Assembly: GCA_963722715.1 (NCBI GenBank)
Contig: CAVROA010000020.1
Span: 1 to 64,000, forward strand
Direction of reading: 5' to 3'
Source of the DNA: DASQGA01 sp963722715
GTDB lineage: Bacteria > Actinomycetota > Thermoleophilia > Gaiellales > Gaiellaceae
DNA: 64,000 nucleotides
Shown one piece after another: positions 1 to 8,846 of the stretch. The notes beneath the pieces were generated by a model. It made no database searches. It was not told where the DNA came from and saw only the letters and a list, made by a program, of their open reading frames with translations. Each line of letters opens with the position of its first letter. The first letter of the stretch is position 1. The position numbers and the translations under genes are program-made.

Positions 1-401
1 TCCGCGAAGTCGGTCTCGTCCTCGGTCGTCTCGTTCAGGTACTGGACATGCAGCGAGCGCATGAACGACACGGGCTCGCGCAGCATGACGACGATCTTCG
101 CGGCCGGATTTGCCGCGTGGATGTTCGACGCCGCGACTCTCGAGTGTAGGTACCCCGTCGATGCCTCGCCGCGGAGCTGAGCCGGAAGGCAGTGTGCGAA
201 CGTGGCTTCGTACTCCGTCTCGGTGCGAAACTCGAAATACTTCCTGCCTCCGTGGAAGGCGTCGCTCTCTTCCATCAAGTCAGTCGCGAAGTAAGCCGGT
301 TCCTTCGGGATCGACATGCAAATCCGGGGATGGCGGGCGAGGAACTCGGCCAGCGCCGTCGTCCCCGACTTGGCTTGCCCTACGATCGCAAAGTCGATCA
401 T
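1..401 (-). CDS. PAPS-dependent sulfotransferase, N-terminal part (cut by window edge)
   Basis: The reverse strand is open from an ATG at 401 to the left edge, about 133 codons, so the C-terminal part is outside the window. The first residues, MIDFAIVGQAKSGTTALAEF, contain the GxxKxGTT loop that binds the 5'-phosphosulfate of PAPS in sulfotransferases. Near residue 105, MLREPVSFMRSL fits the strand-helix that binds the 3'-phosphate. The family transfers sulfate to hydroxyl or amino groups; bacterial members often modify glycolipids or surface sugars. The acceptor cannot be read from this fragment. It is divergent from the GFA gene at 502, with a gap of about 100 bases that must hold both promoters. 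Confidence 0.8.
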   Translation of the reverse strand, partial: MIDFAIVGQAKSGTTALAEFLARHPRICMSIPKEPAYFATDLMEESDAFHGGRKYFEFRTETEYEATFAHCLPAQLRGEASTGYLHSRVAASNIHAANPAAKIVVMLREPVSFMRSLHVQYLNETTEDETDFA

Positions 402-501
402 CAGGTTGGAAGCTTGACGGAGATCAACTGGGAGGGGTGTTTGAGCTTGACGCGAAGCGAGAAGTCAATCTTCGACCCGTTTTCGCCTGCGGCGGCGTCC
501 A

Positions 502-918
502 ATGCCTGAGCCTGTGCTGACCGGCGGTTGCCTTTGCGGCGGCGTTCGCTTCGAGCTCTCGGAGCCTCCCATCGGCGCCGCCTACTGTCACTGCACCCGG
601 TGCCAGCGCCGAACCGGGACAGCCGCTTCGCCCTCGGCGCGGATCGTCCCGGGGTCGCTTCGGATCACGGCGGGAGACGAGCTGATCCGGTCCTACGAGC
701 CGCCGTCGGGAGGGTTCGCCAAGGACTTCTGCTCGGCCTGCGGGTCTGCACTCTGGAGCCGGGATCCAGAGGACTCGGAGGTGTTCGGGGTCAGGATGGG
801 GGCATTCGACACCGATCCCGGCGTCCGCCCGGCAAACCGCCAGTTTGTCGCCTACGCGGCGTCGTGGGAGCCCGTTCCCGACGACGGGCTGCCCCGGTAT
901 CCGGAATCGCGACCCTGA
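502..918 (+). CDS. GFA/CENP-V family zinc protein
   Basis: A 138-residue protein of the GFA family, named after glutathione-dependent formaldehyde-activating enzyme. The zinc cysteines are visible: CLC at residues 10-12, CHCTRC at 29-34 and CSAC at 77-80. Length fits the family (about 130-150). True formaldehyde-glutathione activity is doubtful for most members, and I would not assign it here, although a formaldehyde-type alcohol dehydrogenase lies 1.8 kb downstream. Its 3' end overlaps the convergent NYN gene by 67 bases, which is unusual and suggests that one of the two C-termini is altered or mis-sequenced. Confidence 0.85.
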   Translation: MPEPVLTGGCLCGGVRFELSEPPIGAAYCHCTRCQRRTGTAASPSARIVPGSLRITAGDELIRSYEPPSGGFAKDFCSACGSALWSRDPEDSEVFGVRMGAFDTDPGVRPANRQFVAYAASWEPVPDDGLPRYPESRP

Positions 919-1280
919 CCGCCGGCGGGGGGCACGGCCTGGAGCTCGCGCGCGAACGATCCGCCGCCGACAACCTTCTCGGCGCCTGAGCCGGCCCGCC
1001 AGCGAAGCTCGCGATCCGAGGTAACCAGCCAGAAGCTCTCTCCACGCTTGCCGGAGGCGCACGCCTCCCGCGCCAGCCAGTCGTCGGCGCTCTCGCCCGA
1101 GGTGCCGACCACCTCGATATCGGCGTTGCACTCGGGGGCCGGTCCGTCAAAGACGACGACCGGGGTGACGTGCATTCGCTCCGCCCAGGCTGCCGCCCGC
1201 TGACAGAGCTCGGCCTTCGTCAGATTGGGCCAGACTGACCGCCGGACGTTCTCGGCATCGACGAGCACGCGAGTTGCCAT
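852..1280 (-). CDS. NYN-domain (YacP-like) putative ribonuclease
   Basis: 142 residues from the ATG at 1280, which begins the domain as MATRVLVDAENVRRS; the open frame extends further upstream but without family character. The NYN/PIN-like fold uses clustered acidic residues for metal-dependent RNA cleavage. Candidates here are D8 in VDAEN, D in VVFDG, DD in ESADDW and D in VTSDREL. YacP-like members act in ribosomal RNA maturation and mRNA decay in other bacteria. The start lacks an obvious Shine-Dalgarno sequence. The last 20 or so residues are low-complexity Gly/Ser and overlap the convergent GFA gene, so the natural C-terminus may lie earlier. Confidence 0.7.
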   Translation of the reverse strand: MATRVLVDAENVRRSVWPNLTKAELCQRAAAWAERMHVTPVVVFDGPAPECNADIEVVGTSGESADDWLAREACASGKRGESFWLVTSDRELRWRAGSGAEKVVGGGSFARELQAVPPAGGQGRDSGYRGSPSSGTGSHDAA

Positions 1281-1415
1281 GGGAAAAAAGAACAATAGTT
1301 GCCGGGGGTCAACTTCGCCGACAATTTTCTTACATGTCCGGCTTGGAAGCGGTAAAAGCCTGCTGACGCGCACGGGAGCTCGCCGAGGCGGCGGGTAACG
1401 AGGAGTAACGCGGCC

Positions 1416-2531
1416 TTAGTTCGTGCTTGCGTGCTCGCCGCGCCGCGCCTCGACCTGATCGGCCTGGCGGAACGTTTCCTGGGCGCGGCGCATGAACGTC
1501 TCCGCATTGTCCTCGGGCAGAAGCTCGAGGAGCCCCGAGACGAGGTCGAGCCTCGAGCCGCCCTCTTCGATCCGCGGGCCGAGGGCGAACTGGAGCCTCC
1601 GGTGGAGGTGCTCGGCCTCGGTCACGCCGACTTCCGGGAGGATGATGGCGAAGCGCCCCTCTCCGAGATAGCACGAGACGTCCGCGCTTCGCACTGCGGA
1701 GAGAACGCGTCGGCCGACCGTCGAGAGGAGGGACGTTCCGCCGGCCGCGACCTCGAGCCGGAAGAGGAGAAGTGCCAACTCTCGCTCGTACCGGCGCGCC
1801 CGCGACACCTCGCGTACGAGCCGCTCGCCGAAGTAGCGTTCGTTCTGGAGGCCGGTGACCGGATCCATGTCTGCGAGCCGGCGAGCCTCTTCGTAGCGCC
1901 GCGCGTTCTCGATCGGCGGGCCGAAGGACGCGACGAGCTCCTCCAGGAGATCGACGTCGTCGGCTCCCGGGTCGCGCTCGGTGCGCCGCCAGAAGACGGC
2001 AAGCGTTCCCGTCCGGGTCTCCTTGCCGTCGAAGAGCGGAACTGCGATTCCGCCCATGAGGCGGAACTCGTCGTTCGCCATCTCCTCCTCGGTGTACCTG
2101 TACCGGATCGTGACCGCCCGAGCCTGGCTCACGTCGGGCGGCAGGCCGATGAGCTGTTGCGAGGATTCTGCATTCGACAGTCCGTATGTCTCCACGATCG
2201 GAGCGGCGTCGTCCTGCTCGAGCATGATCATCGCCGCGTCGCTCGCCGTCTCCTCCGCCGCGGCCTCGAGCGCGCGGTGGACGACAGCGTCGAAGTCGAG
2301 CGAGGCGCCCAGCTCTCCGAGGCGTCGGAGTCGTTCGGCTTCGTGACGCGCGGCCTCGCTTTCGTCTCGAGCCTGATCGCTCTCCGACCGCGCTTGCTCG
2401 AGAGTCTCCGTCAGCCCGGCGACGATCTTCTCGGTTTGTACGGTCGACTCCCGCATCTGGTCGAGCTGCCGCACTGCCGCACGGCGCCAGCGGAGGAAGA
2501 GGACCAGCGCTGCCAGCAGGATGAGCGCCAT
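1416..2531 (-). CDS. Membrane-anchored GAF plus degenerate GGDEF signalling protein
   Basis: 371 residues from the ATG at 2531. Order: a single membrane segment (residues about 2-14), a coiled coil (about 20-75, rich in E, R and A), a GAF domain (about 75-215) and a GGDEF-like domain (about 218-365). The catalytic GGDEF signature is replaced by GEGRF in YLGEGRFAIILPE, so it is probably not a cyclic di-GMP synthase. It may bind GTP, sense a ligand or scaffold. The start may be wrong: an in-frame AUC at 2576 sits five bases behind GGGAGGG and would give a short extracytoplasmic N-terminus before the membrane segment. It is divergent from the alcohol dehydrogenase gene at 2691. Confidence 0.75.
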   Translation of the reverse strand: MALILLAALVLFLRWRRAAVRQLDQMRESTVQTEKIVAGLTETLEQARSESDQARDESEAARHEAERLRRLGELGASLDFDAVVHRALEAAAEETASDAAMIMLEQDDAAPIVETYGLSNAESSQQLIGLPPDVSQARAVTIRYRYTEEEMANDEFRLMGGIAVPLFDGKETRTGTLAVFWRRTERDPGADDVDLLEELVASFGPPIENARRYEEARRLADMDPVTGLQNERYFGERLVREVSRARRYERELALLLFRLEVAAGGTSLLSTVGRRVLSAVRSADVSCYLGEGRFAIILPEVGVTEAEHLHRRLQFALGPRIEEGGSRLDLVSGLLELLPEDNAETFMRRAQETFRQADQVEARRGEHASTN

Positions 2532-2690
2532 GAATGCGGCCGCGCCGGCCGCCGCCCAGGTGGTGCTATCGCCGATATTGCCCTCCCGTCGAGCGGCTCG
2601 TGAACCCTGTCCCTGCTACGAAGGATAGTGGGGTTCCGTCGATTTTCCAGGGCTCGCGCGCCGTCGACGCCGACGAGATAGGGTCGCTGC

Positions 2691-3795
2691 GTGAGGATCA
2701 AGGCCGCCGTTCTGGAGGAGTTCGGGGCCCCGCTGGAGGTCCAGGAGGTCGAGCTGGCGGGACCGAAGGCCGGTGAGGCGCTGGTCCGACTGGTCGCCTG
2801 CGGGGTCTGCCACACCGATCTCTACACCGCCTCGGGTGCCGATCCCTCCGGTTACGCACCGACCGTGCTGGGCCACGAGGGTGCGGGCGTCGTCGAAGAG
2901 GTCGGCGAGGGCGTCACCTCGCTTTCGCCCGGCGACCACGTCGTGACCCTCTTCTCGCCGCAGTGCCGCGAGTGCGTGCACTGCCTGAGCGACCGGACCA
3001 ACCTTTGCCTCGCGATCCGCGACATGCAGGGTCAGGGGTATCTCCCGGACGGAACGACCCGGCTCTCTCGAGACGGCGAGGCAGTCCGGCATTTCATGGG
3101 CACCTCGACCTTCGCGGAGTACACGGTCATGCCGGAGATCGCCCTCGCAAAGGTCTCTCCGGAGGCGCCTCTCGCCGGCGCGTGCTTGTTCGCCTGCGGG
3201 CTCTCGACGGGCCTCGGCGCGGCCATGAACACGGCCAAGGTCTCGGCCGGATCGACGTGCGCTGTCTTCGGCGCGGGGATGGTCGGGCTGGGAGCCGTCG
3301 CCGGCTGTCGCCTCCAGGGCGCCGAGCGGATCATCTGCGTCGACCTCTCGTCGGAACGGCTCGGCCTGGCGCGAGGCCAGGGAGCCACGGACGTCCTCGA
3401 AGGCGGGCCGAACGCCGTCGAGCAGATCCTCGAGCTGACCGGAGGGTTCGGAGCGGACTTACACGTTCGAGGCGACCGGGAACGTGAACGTGATGCGCCA
3501 GGCGGTCGAGGCGGCCCGCATGGGCTGGGGGCTCTGCACGGTGGCCGGCGTGGCCGGAAAAGGGGAGACGCTCGACGTCGTTCCCCGGCTTCTGATCACG
3601 GGACGGCGCATTGCAGGCTCGTCTTTCGGCGGCGTCAAGGGCCGCGACCAGGTTCCGCAGCTCGTCGACCTCTGGCTGGCCGGCGAGATCGATGTCGACC
3701 CGTTCGTCTCGCACAGGATTAGGCTGGAGGACGTGAACCGGGGTTTCGAGCTGATGGAGGCGCAGGACGGGATCAGGAGCGTGGTCGAGTTTTGA
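2691..3795 (+). CDS. Class III-type zinc alcohol (formaldehyde) dehydrogenase, frame broken by one extra base
   Basis: A zinc-dependent medium-chain dehydrogenase of about 367 residues once the frame is repaired. GVCHTDL and GHEGAG carry the catalytic zinc ligands, CRECVHCLSDRTNLC the structural zinc site, and GAGMVGLGAV the NAD loop. The frame breaks near 3460: GAC TTA CAC should read GAC TAC ACG TTC GAG, so one extra T restores the remaining 110 residues. Length and sequence style fit the thiol-dependent formaldehyde dehydrogenases (glutathione or mycothiol type). The stop overlaps the start of an MBL-fold hydrolase, an arrangement also found beside mycothiol-dependent formaldehyde dehydrogenase in mycobacteria. 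The cofactor thiol is an inference. Confidence 0.8.
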
Positions 3796-4514
3796 TCCTC
3801 GAGCGCACCGAGCACCCGGAGTGGCTCTCAAACGCCTACCTCGTCGCCGAGGGGGAGGGTGGCAACGGCGTCCTGATCGACGCGAACGGCGTCGCTCAAC
3901 CGCTCCTCGACCGCATCGAGCGCGACCGCATCGTCATCACCGACGTCCTTTGTACCCACTCGCACGCTGACCACGTGGACGGCATCAAGGAACTAGCGAG
4001 CCGGTTCGGCGTACCGCTTCGAGCGCATCCGCTCGCCGCCGGATCGCTGGGCGCCGAGCCGATCTCCGACCGCCAGGCGATTCATTCGGGCTATCTCGAG
4101 ATCCGTGCGCTCGAGACGCCGGGCCACTGCTCCGATCATCTCGCCTTCGTCGTCGGGGAAGACGATTGCTTCACCGCCGACGTGCTCTTCAAGGGCACCG
4201 TGGGCGGCACCGGAAACGGGAGCTTCGAGGAGCTTCGGGAGTCGATCATGGACCGGCTGATGCGACTCGAGCCGGAAACTCGCGTACACCCGGGCCATCG
4301 CGAACCGACGACGATCGGCCAGGAGTGGGAGTCGAATCCGTTCGTGCGCGTCTGGCGCGGCATCGAGGAGGAGCTCTCGGAGCCCTGCAAGGTTCGGGGC
4401 CAGGAGGCAACGCTCGTTCTGTGGGGGCCCGACTACGACGGCGGGCACAAGGCCTGGGTGCGGTATCCGGACGGCCGCGACGCGATCGTCGGGGGCTCGC
4501 AGGTGGAGCGCTAG
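3792..4514 (+). CDS. MBL-fold metallohydrolase
   Basis: 240 residues from a TTG that overlaps the stop of the dehydrogenase by four bases, so the two are translationally coupled. The metallo-beta-lactamase fold ligands are present: HSHADH at residues 56-61, H in ETPGHC, D in TADVLF and H in HPGHREP, so a dinuclear metal site is complete. Members include glyoxalase II and other thioester hydrolases. Next to a formaldehyde dehydrogenase, the natural guess is hydrolysis of the S-formyl-thiol product, but this is inferred from context only. Confidence 0.8.
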   Translation: MILERTEHPEWLSNAYLVAEGEGGNGVLIDANGVAQPLLDRIERDRIVITDVLCTHSHADHVDGIKELASRFGVPLRAHPLAAGSLGAEPISDRQAIHSGYLEIRALETPGHCSDHLAFVVGEDDCFTADVLFKGTVGGTGNGSFEELRESIMDRLMRLEPETRVHPGHREPTTIGQEWESNPFVRVWRGIEEELSEPCKVRGQEATLVLWGPDYDGGHKAWVRYPDGRDAIVGGSQVER

Positions 4515-4594
4515 GGATCCTTGGAACGGGAACAATCCGATTGTTTCGCTCCTCCGAACTACGTGTGGGAAGCTGCGACGACCAAAGGAGCTGC

Positions 4595-5018
4595 ATGAAA
4601 TACCGAACTTCAGCCTTCCTCGTCCTCCTCTTGGCGCTCGTCGCACTCGCTGCGGCGGGGTGCGGCGGCGGCGACGACGAAAGCTCGTCGAGCACCGACA
4701 CTGCCGCCGACACCAGTGGTGGCGCAGGTGGTGGGGAGACCCTCCAGCTCGCGGCCGATCCGGGTGGCGCGCTGAAATTCGATCCGACCACGCTCGAGGC
4801 TTCGGCCGGCCAGGTCACGATCGACTTCACGAACGACTCCTCCGTTCCGCACAACGTCACGATCGAGGGCAACGGGATCGACGAGGTTGCAAGCGACACG
4901 GTCACGGGGGACAAGACCTCCGTGGAGCGCGGATCTTCCGGCGGGGACGTACGAGTTCTTCTGCTCGGTGGACGGCCACGAAGCGGCCGGGATGAAGGGC
5001 ACGCTCACGGTCAAGTAG
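4595..5018 (+). CDS. Cupredoxin-like lipoprotein (plastocyanin/azurin type), frame broken by one extra base
   Basis: The gene starts at ATG 4595 behind AAAGGAG. Residues 1-22 are a lipoprotein signal with lipobox LAAAGC, followed by an acidic and Ser/Thr linker. The body is a single type 1 copper domain: a His in SVPHNVTIEG and, after the frame is repaired, Cys, His and Met in FFCSVDGHEAAGM, giving the complete H-C-H-M copper site. One extra base near 4932 (CGCGGATC for CGCGATC) breaks the frame; repair gives about 140 residues ending in GTLTVK. It is expected on the outer face of the membrane as an electron carrier. No oxidase or other partner gene is adjacent. Confidence 0.8.
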
Positions 5019-5053
5019 ACCCGTCGAGGAACCGCTCGGCTAGGGTGTCGCCC

Positions 5054-5518
5054 GTGTCACGGGCCACGCTGCACACGAACCACGGCGCGATCGAGGTCGA
5101 GCTCTTCGACGACGACGCGCCGCGGACCGTCGAGAACTTCTTGAAGCTCTCCCGTGAGGGGTTCTACGAAGGTGTGCCGTTCCACCGCGTGATTCCGGAC
5201 TTCATGATCCAGGGCGGCGACCCGACGGGCACCGGAACGGGCGGGCCCGGCTACACCTTCGAGGACGAGCAGAACGATCACGGCGTCGATCGCGGCGCCC
5301 TCGCCATGGCGAACAGCGGCCCGAACACCAACGGCAGCCAGTTCTTCGTGGTCACCGCCGAGTCGTGCCCGTGGCTGAACGGCAAGCACACGGTCTTCGG
5401 GCGGGTGACGGACGGGATGGACGTCGTCGACGAGATCTCCCAGGTCGATCGCGATGCCGGCGATCGCCCTCGCGAGCCCGTCACGATCGAGCGCGTCGAG
5501 CTGACAGAAGAGCCCTAG
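5054..5518 (+). CDS. Peptidyl-prolyl cis-trans isomerase, cyclophilin type
   Basis: 154 residues from GTG 5054; GTG 5045 in the same frame is equally possible. A cyclophilin covers the whole length: FHRVIPDFMIQGGDPTGTG holds the catalytic Arg and the substrate groove, and ALAMANSGPNTNGSQFF the other wall. No signal peptide, so it is cytoplasmic, like PpiB. It catalyses proline isomerisation during protein folding. The gene follows the cupredoxin by 35 bases and may share its transcript. The frame is intact. Confidence 0.92.
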   Translation: MSRATLHTNHGAIEVELFDDDAPRTVENFLKLSREGFYEGVPFHRVIPDFMIQGGDPTGTGTGGPGYTFEDEQNDHGVDRGALAMANSGPNTNGSQFFVVTAESCPWLNGKHTVFGRVTDGMDVVDEISQVDRDAGDRPREPVTIERVELTEEP

Positions 5519-5575
5519 CGGATCCCTCGATCGAGGGACGCCGGGACGACCCGGGCGGGCGATCTCCTTCTAGAC

Positions 5576-6415
5576 ATGACTGCGGCTACCTCGCATCGCG
5601 GGGTCTTGATCGGTGCCTCCCTCCTGACCTTCGGGCTCGTCTTCACGGGGTTCCTCACGCTCGAGACCCCGGGCCTCGGGATTGCGAACTTCTACTACTT
5701 CGCAGTCGCGCTTGTTGCGCTCGCGCTCGGGCCGTATTTCGGCGCCGCCGCCGGAGGCGCCGCAGCGGGTCTGTACTCGGTCGGGATCGTCCTGAACTCC
5801 AGTCTGCCGACGAACGAGGTTCTTGCCCAGAGCGCCTGGATCCGGCTCCTCACCTACGCGGGCATCGGCTTCCTGATCGGCTATTTCGCGCAGCGAAACC
5901 AGGAGCTCGTCGTCCAGCTCCGGCTTCTGGCCGAGCGGGACGCTCTCACCGGACTTCCGAACACCCGGGGCTTCGAGGCTGCGATGTCACGCCGGCTTGC
6001 CGACGGCCGGTCGTTCGCCCTCCTCCTCGGAGACATGGATGGGCTGAAGCTCATCAACGACAGCCGTGGTCATGCGGAAGGGAATGACGTCCTCCAGCGC
6101 CTCGCGGCCGTGCTCGGTCAGGCTCTTCGCGGCGAGGACGAGGTGGCGCGCGTCGGCGGCGATGAGTTCGCCGTCCTGAGCTCGGTGCACTCGGGCGAGG
6201 AGGCACGCCAGCTGGCGGAGCGCCTGGAGACGGCCGTCGCGGCCGCAGGAGCCAGGATCACCTTCGGCTGGGCAGTCTCACCCGGCGAGGGAACGGAGGC
6301 GCTCACGCTCTTCCGGACCGTGGACCAGCGTCTCTACGAGCGGAAGTCCGGTGGGGGGCGAACCGGCCTCGGCGAGACGCTGCGTCTCGCAACGCCGGCA
6401 GTCGGACAGGGGTGA
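5576..6415 (+). CDS. Membrane diguanylate cyclase (intact GGDEF)
   Basis: 279 residues. The N-terminal 105 residues hold about three to four membrane helices with no recognised sensor domain; a short linker leads to a GGDEF domain (about 118-262). Catalytic RVGGDEF is intact, with the metal-binding D in GDMDGLKLIND, so it should make cyclic di-GMP from two GTP. No RxxD inhibitory site was obvious at its usual place. The ATG at 5576 is 57 bases after the cyclophilin stop. It contrasts with the degenerate GGDEF protein encoded at 1416-2531. Confidence 0.88.
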   Translation: MTAATSHRGVLIGASLLTFGLVFTGFLTLETPGLGIANFYYFAVALVALALGPYFGAAAGGAAAGLYSVGIVLNSSLPTNEVLAQSAWIRLLTYAGIGFLIGYFAQRNQELVVQLRLLAERDALTGLPNTRGFEAAMSRRLADGRSFALLLGDMDGLKLINDSRGHAEGNDVLQRLAAVLGQALRGEDEVARVGGDEFAVLSSVHSGEEARQLAERLETAVAAAGARITFGWAVSPGEGTEALTLFRTVDQRLYERKSGGGRTGLGETLRLATPAVGQG

Positions 6416-6506
6416 GCTCAGAGGGGCGCCGTTGGCTCGGCTAGTCTTGCCGGTACCGGGGCTCGAGGGACGCGAACCGGGGGTTTTCATGGAGAGACAC
6501 TTGACT

Positions 6507-7604
6507 ATGCGCCGGGTCTTGATCGCGCTCGCGGGCTTGGTTCTTGCCGGCTCGATCGCGGCTCCCGCTTCGGGCGCGCTCCGTCTCGCACCCGTGGCGT
6601 CGGGGTTCTCGAACCCCGTACACCTCGCGTCCACACGGGCCTATCCGGGCCGTCTCTACGTCGTCGAACAGGGCGGGGTGATCCGGATCGTCCAGGACGG
6701 GCAGGTGCAGCCGACCCCGTTCCTGAACATCTCCGATCTCGTCTCCTGCTGTGGCGAGCAGGGCCTCTTCTCGCTCGCCTTCCACCCGCGCTTCGCCCAG
6801 AACCATCGCGTGTTCGTCAACTACACGAACCGGGCGGGAGACACCCGTGTCGTCGGGTTCCGGACGAACGCGAGCGGCACGCGGGCACTGCGTCCGACCC
6901 TGAGGGTCTGGCTCAGGGTCGACCAGCCGTACAGCAATCACAACGGCGGCCAGGTCGCGTTCGGAAGCGACGGGCGTCTCTATGTCGGGATGGGTGACGG
7001 AGGGTCGGCAGGCGATCCGCAGAATCGCGCCCAGCGCCTCACGACCCGCCTCGGCAAGCTTCTGCGCATCAACGTCGACCGGGCCGGCGCAACGGCCGTG
7101 ATCGTCGCGATCGGGTTCCGCAACCCCTGGCGCTTCTCGGTCGATCCGAGCACGGGCCTCTTCTACCTCGCCGATGTCGGGCAGGGCGACTGGGAGGAGA
7201 TCGACGTCTTCAGGCCGACTGCCCGGGGGCTCGAGAATTACGGCTGGCGGGTCTACGAGGGGAACCGGCACGTGTACGACAACTCGAGAGGGCTTCGCCG
7301 TCCGAGCGTCCTCAAGTGGCCGATCCACGAGTACAGCCACGGCGCAGGTCGTTGCTCGGTCACAGGCGGGTTCGTGGGCCGCGGCAGCGGTGTCCCGTCC
7401 GGCGCTCGCGGCCGGTACTTCTTCGGCGACTACTGCACGGGAGACGTCTGGAGCTTCCGCTGGGCGCGCGGGCACAAGAGCGGTTTCCGCCGCGAGCCCT
7501 TCACCGTGCCCGGGAACCTGTCCTCGTTCGGCCGCGGCGCGAACGGGGCGATCTACCTCCTCTCGCACAACGGCGGCTCCGTCTACCGCCTCGCCGTTCA
7601 GTAG
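6507..7604 (+). CDS. Secreted PQQ-dependent sugar dehydrogenase (GSDH family)
   Basis: 365 residues from ATG 6507, chosen because GGAGAG lies ten bases upstream and a Sec signal (MRRVLIALAGLVLAG...) begins there; ATG 6489 is a longer alternative. The six-bladed propeller of the glucose/sorbosone dehydrogenase family follows. SNHNGG holds the catalytic His, and MGDGGSAGDPQNRAQ and IGFRNPWRFS are family signatures. The family oxidises aldoses or other carbohydrates outside the membrane using PQQ and calcium. No PQQ synthesis genes are in the window. A paralogue follows 81 bases downstream. Confidence 0.85.
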   Translation: MRRVLIALAGLVLAGSIAAPASGALRLAPVASGFSNPVHLASTRAYPGRLYVVEQGGVIRIVQDGQVQPTPFLNISDLVSCCGEQGLFSLAFHPRFAQNHRVFVNYTNRAGDTRVVGFRTNASGTRALRPTLRVWLRVDQPYSNHNGGQVAFGSDGRLYVGMGDGGSAGDPQNRAQRLTTRLGKLLRINVDRAGATAVIVAIGFRNPWRFSVDPSTGLFYLADVGQGDWEEIDVFRPTARGLENYGWRVYEGNRHVYDNSRGLRRPSVLKWPIHEYSHGAGRCSVTGGFVGRGSGVPSGARGRYFFGDYCTGDVWSFRWARGHKSGFRREPFTVPGNLSSFGRGANGAIYLLSHNGGSVYRLAVQ

Positions 7605-7685
7605 GAGGGATTCGCGTAACGCCAGCACAGTTGCGTTGCGCCAAGCCCTCCCAGGAACCGGTCGGCCCGGTAGGGCGTAGATACG

Positions 7686-8835
7686 GTGGAATCCATGCGC
7701 GCCGCCGTGCTTCTCATGCTGTCCGCGCTCGTGCTCGTCCCCGGTTGCGCCGGGGACGGCGATTCTGCTCCCGAACCCTCGACCGGGTCGGAACCTCCGG
7801 TCGAAACGGGGTCTTCTCCCGGAGGCATCGGCCTTGTCGCTGTCGCCCGCGGGCTGGACAGACCGGTTCACGTGGCCGCGGCGCCCGGTGAGCCGGACCG
7901 GCTGTACGTCGTCGAGCAGGCAGGCCGCATCCGGATCGTCGAAGGCGGGCGGGTGGTGGCGAAGCCGTTCCTCGACGTGACGAGCGAGGTCGTGAGCGGT
8001 GGGGAGCAGGGTCTCCTGTCCGTGGCGTTCCATCCGGACTACCAAGAGAACGGCTTGCTCTACGTCGACTACACCGACCTGAGCGGTGATACGCGGGTCG
8101 TGGAGTACAGAGCGCTCGACGACCGGACCGCCGTCGACCCCGCGACCCGGCGTGTCGTGCTCGCGATCGACCAGCCGTACTCGAACCACAACGGCGGTCA
8201 GCTCGCTTTCGGCCCCGATGGACGGCTCTGGGTTGGCATGGGAGACGGAGGCGCGGGCGGCGATCCGGAGAACCGGGCCCAGGACCTCTCGAGCCTCCTC
8301 GGCAAGCTGCTGACGTTGGACGTCTCCGAGAGCAGTCCCGACCCGGAGATCGCCGCCTACGGGCTCCGGAACCCCTGGCGCTTCTCCTTCGACCGCGAGA
8401 CCGGAGACCTCTGGATCGGCGACGTCGGGCAGGGGGACTTCGAGGAAATCGACCGCCTGCCCCGGGCCGAGGTCGGGAACCTCGTCAACTTCGGCTGGGA
8501 CGCGCTCGAGGGCGACGCGACGTATGAGGAGAAGGAGCCGAACCCTGAGGGCACGCCTGGTGGGCCCGGTTGCGGTCTACGACCACGGCGAGGGGTGCTC
8601 CGTGACAGGCGGCTTCGTCTACCGCGGCGGCGAGGTACCGGCGTTGGAGGGCCGCTACGTCTACGGCGACTACTGCAGCGGCACGATCTGGAGCATCGCC
8701 GCTGACGGCACGAGGGAGAGCGTCCGGAAGGAGTCGATCCAGGTCGACGGGCTGACGTCGTTCGGCGAGGACGGCCGCGGCGAGCTCTACGCCGCGTCGT
8801 CAAAGGGAACGATCTTCCGGATCTCAGCCACGTAG
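7686..8835 (+). CDS. Lipoprotein PQQ-dependent sugar dehydrogenase, paralogue, frame broken by one extra base
   Basis: About 382 residues after repair, from GTG 7686 or ATG 7695. The N-terminus is a lipoprotein signal with lipobox LVPGC, then an acidic linker, then the same propeller as the preceding gene, including QPYSNHNGGQLAFG and MGDGGAGGDPENRAQ. The frame breaks near 8552: ACGCCTGGTG should be ACGCTGGTG, restoring GTLVGPVAVYDHGEG. Tandem copies with different export signals (soluble versus lipid-anchored) suggest duplication and division of labour. The substrate is unknown. Confidence 0.8.
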
Positions 8836-8846
8836 GGTCCGAAGGC

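Noticed and set aside
4531..4545. AACAAT-ccg-ATTGTT inverted repeat before the cupredoxin gene
   Set aside because: Six-base arms are too short and AT-rich to call a terminator or operator without conservation data.
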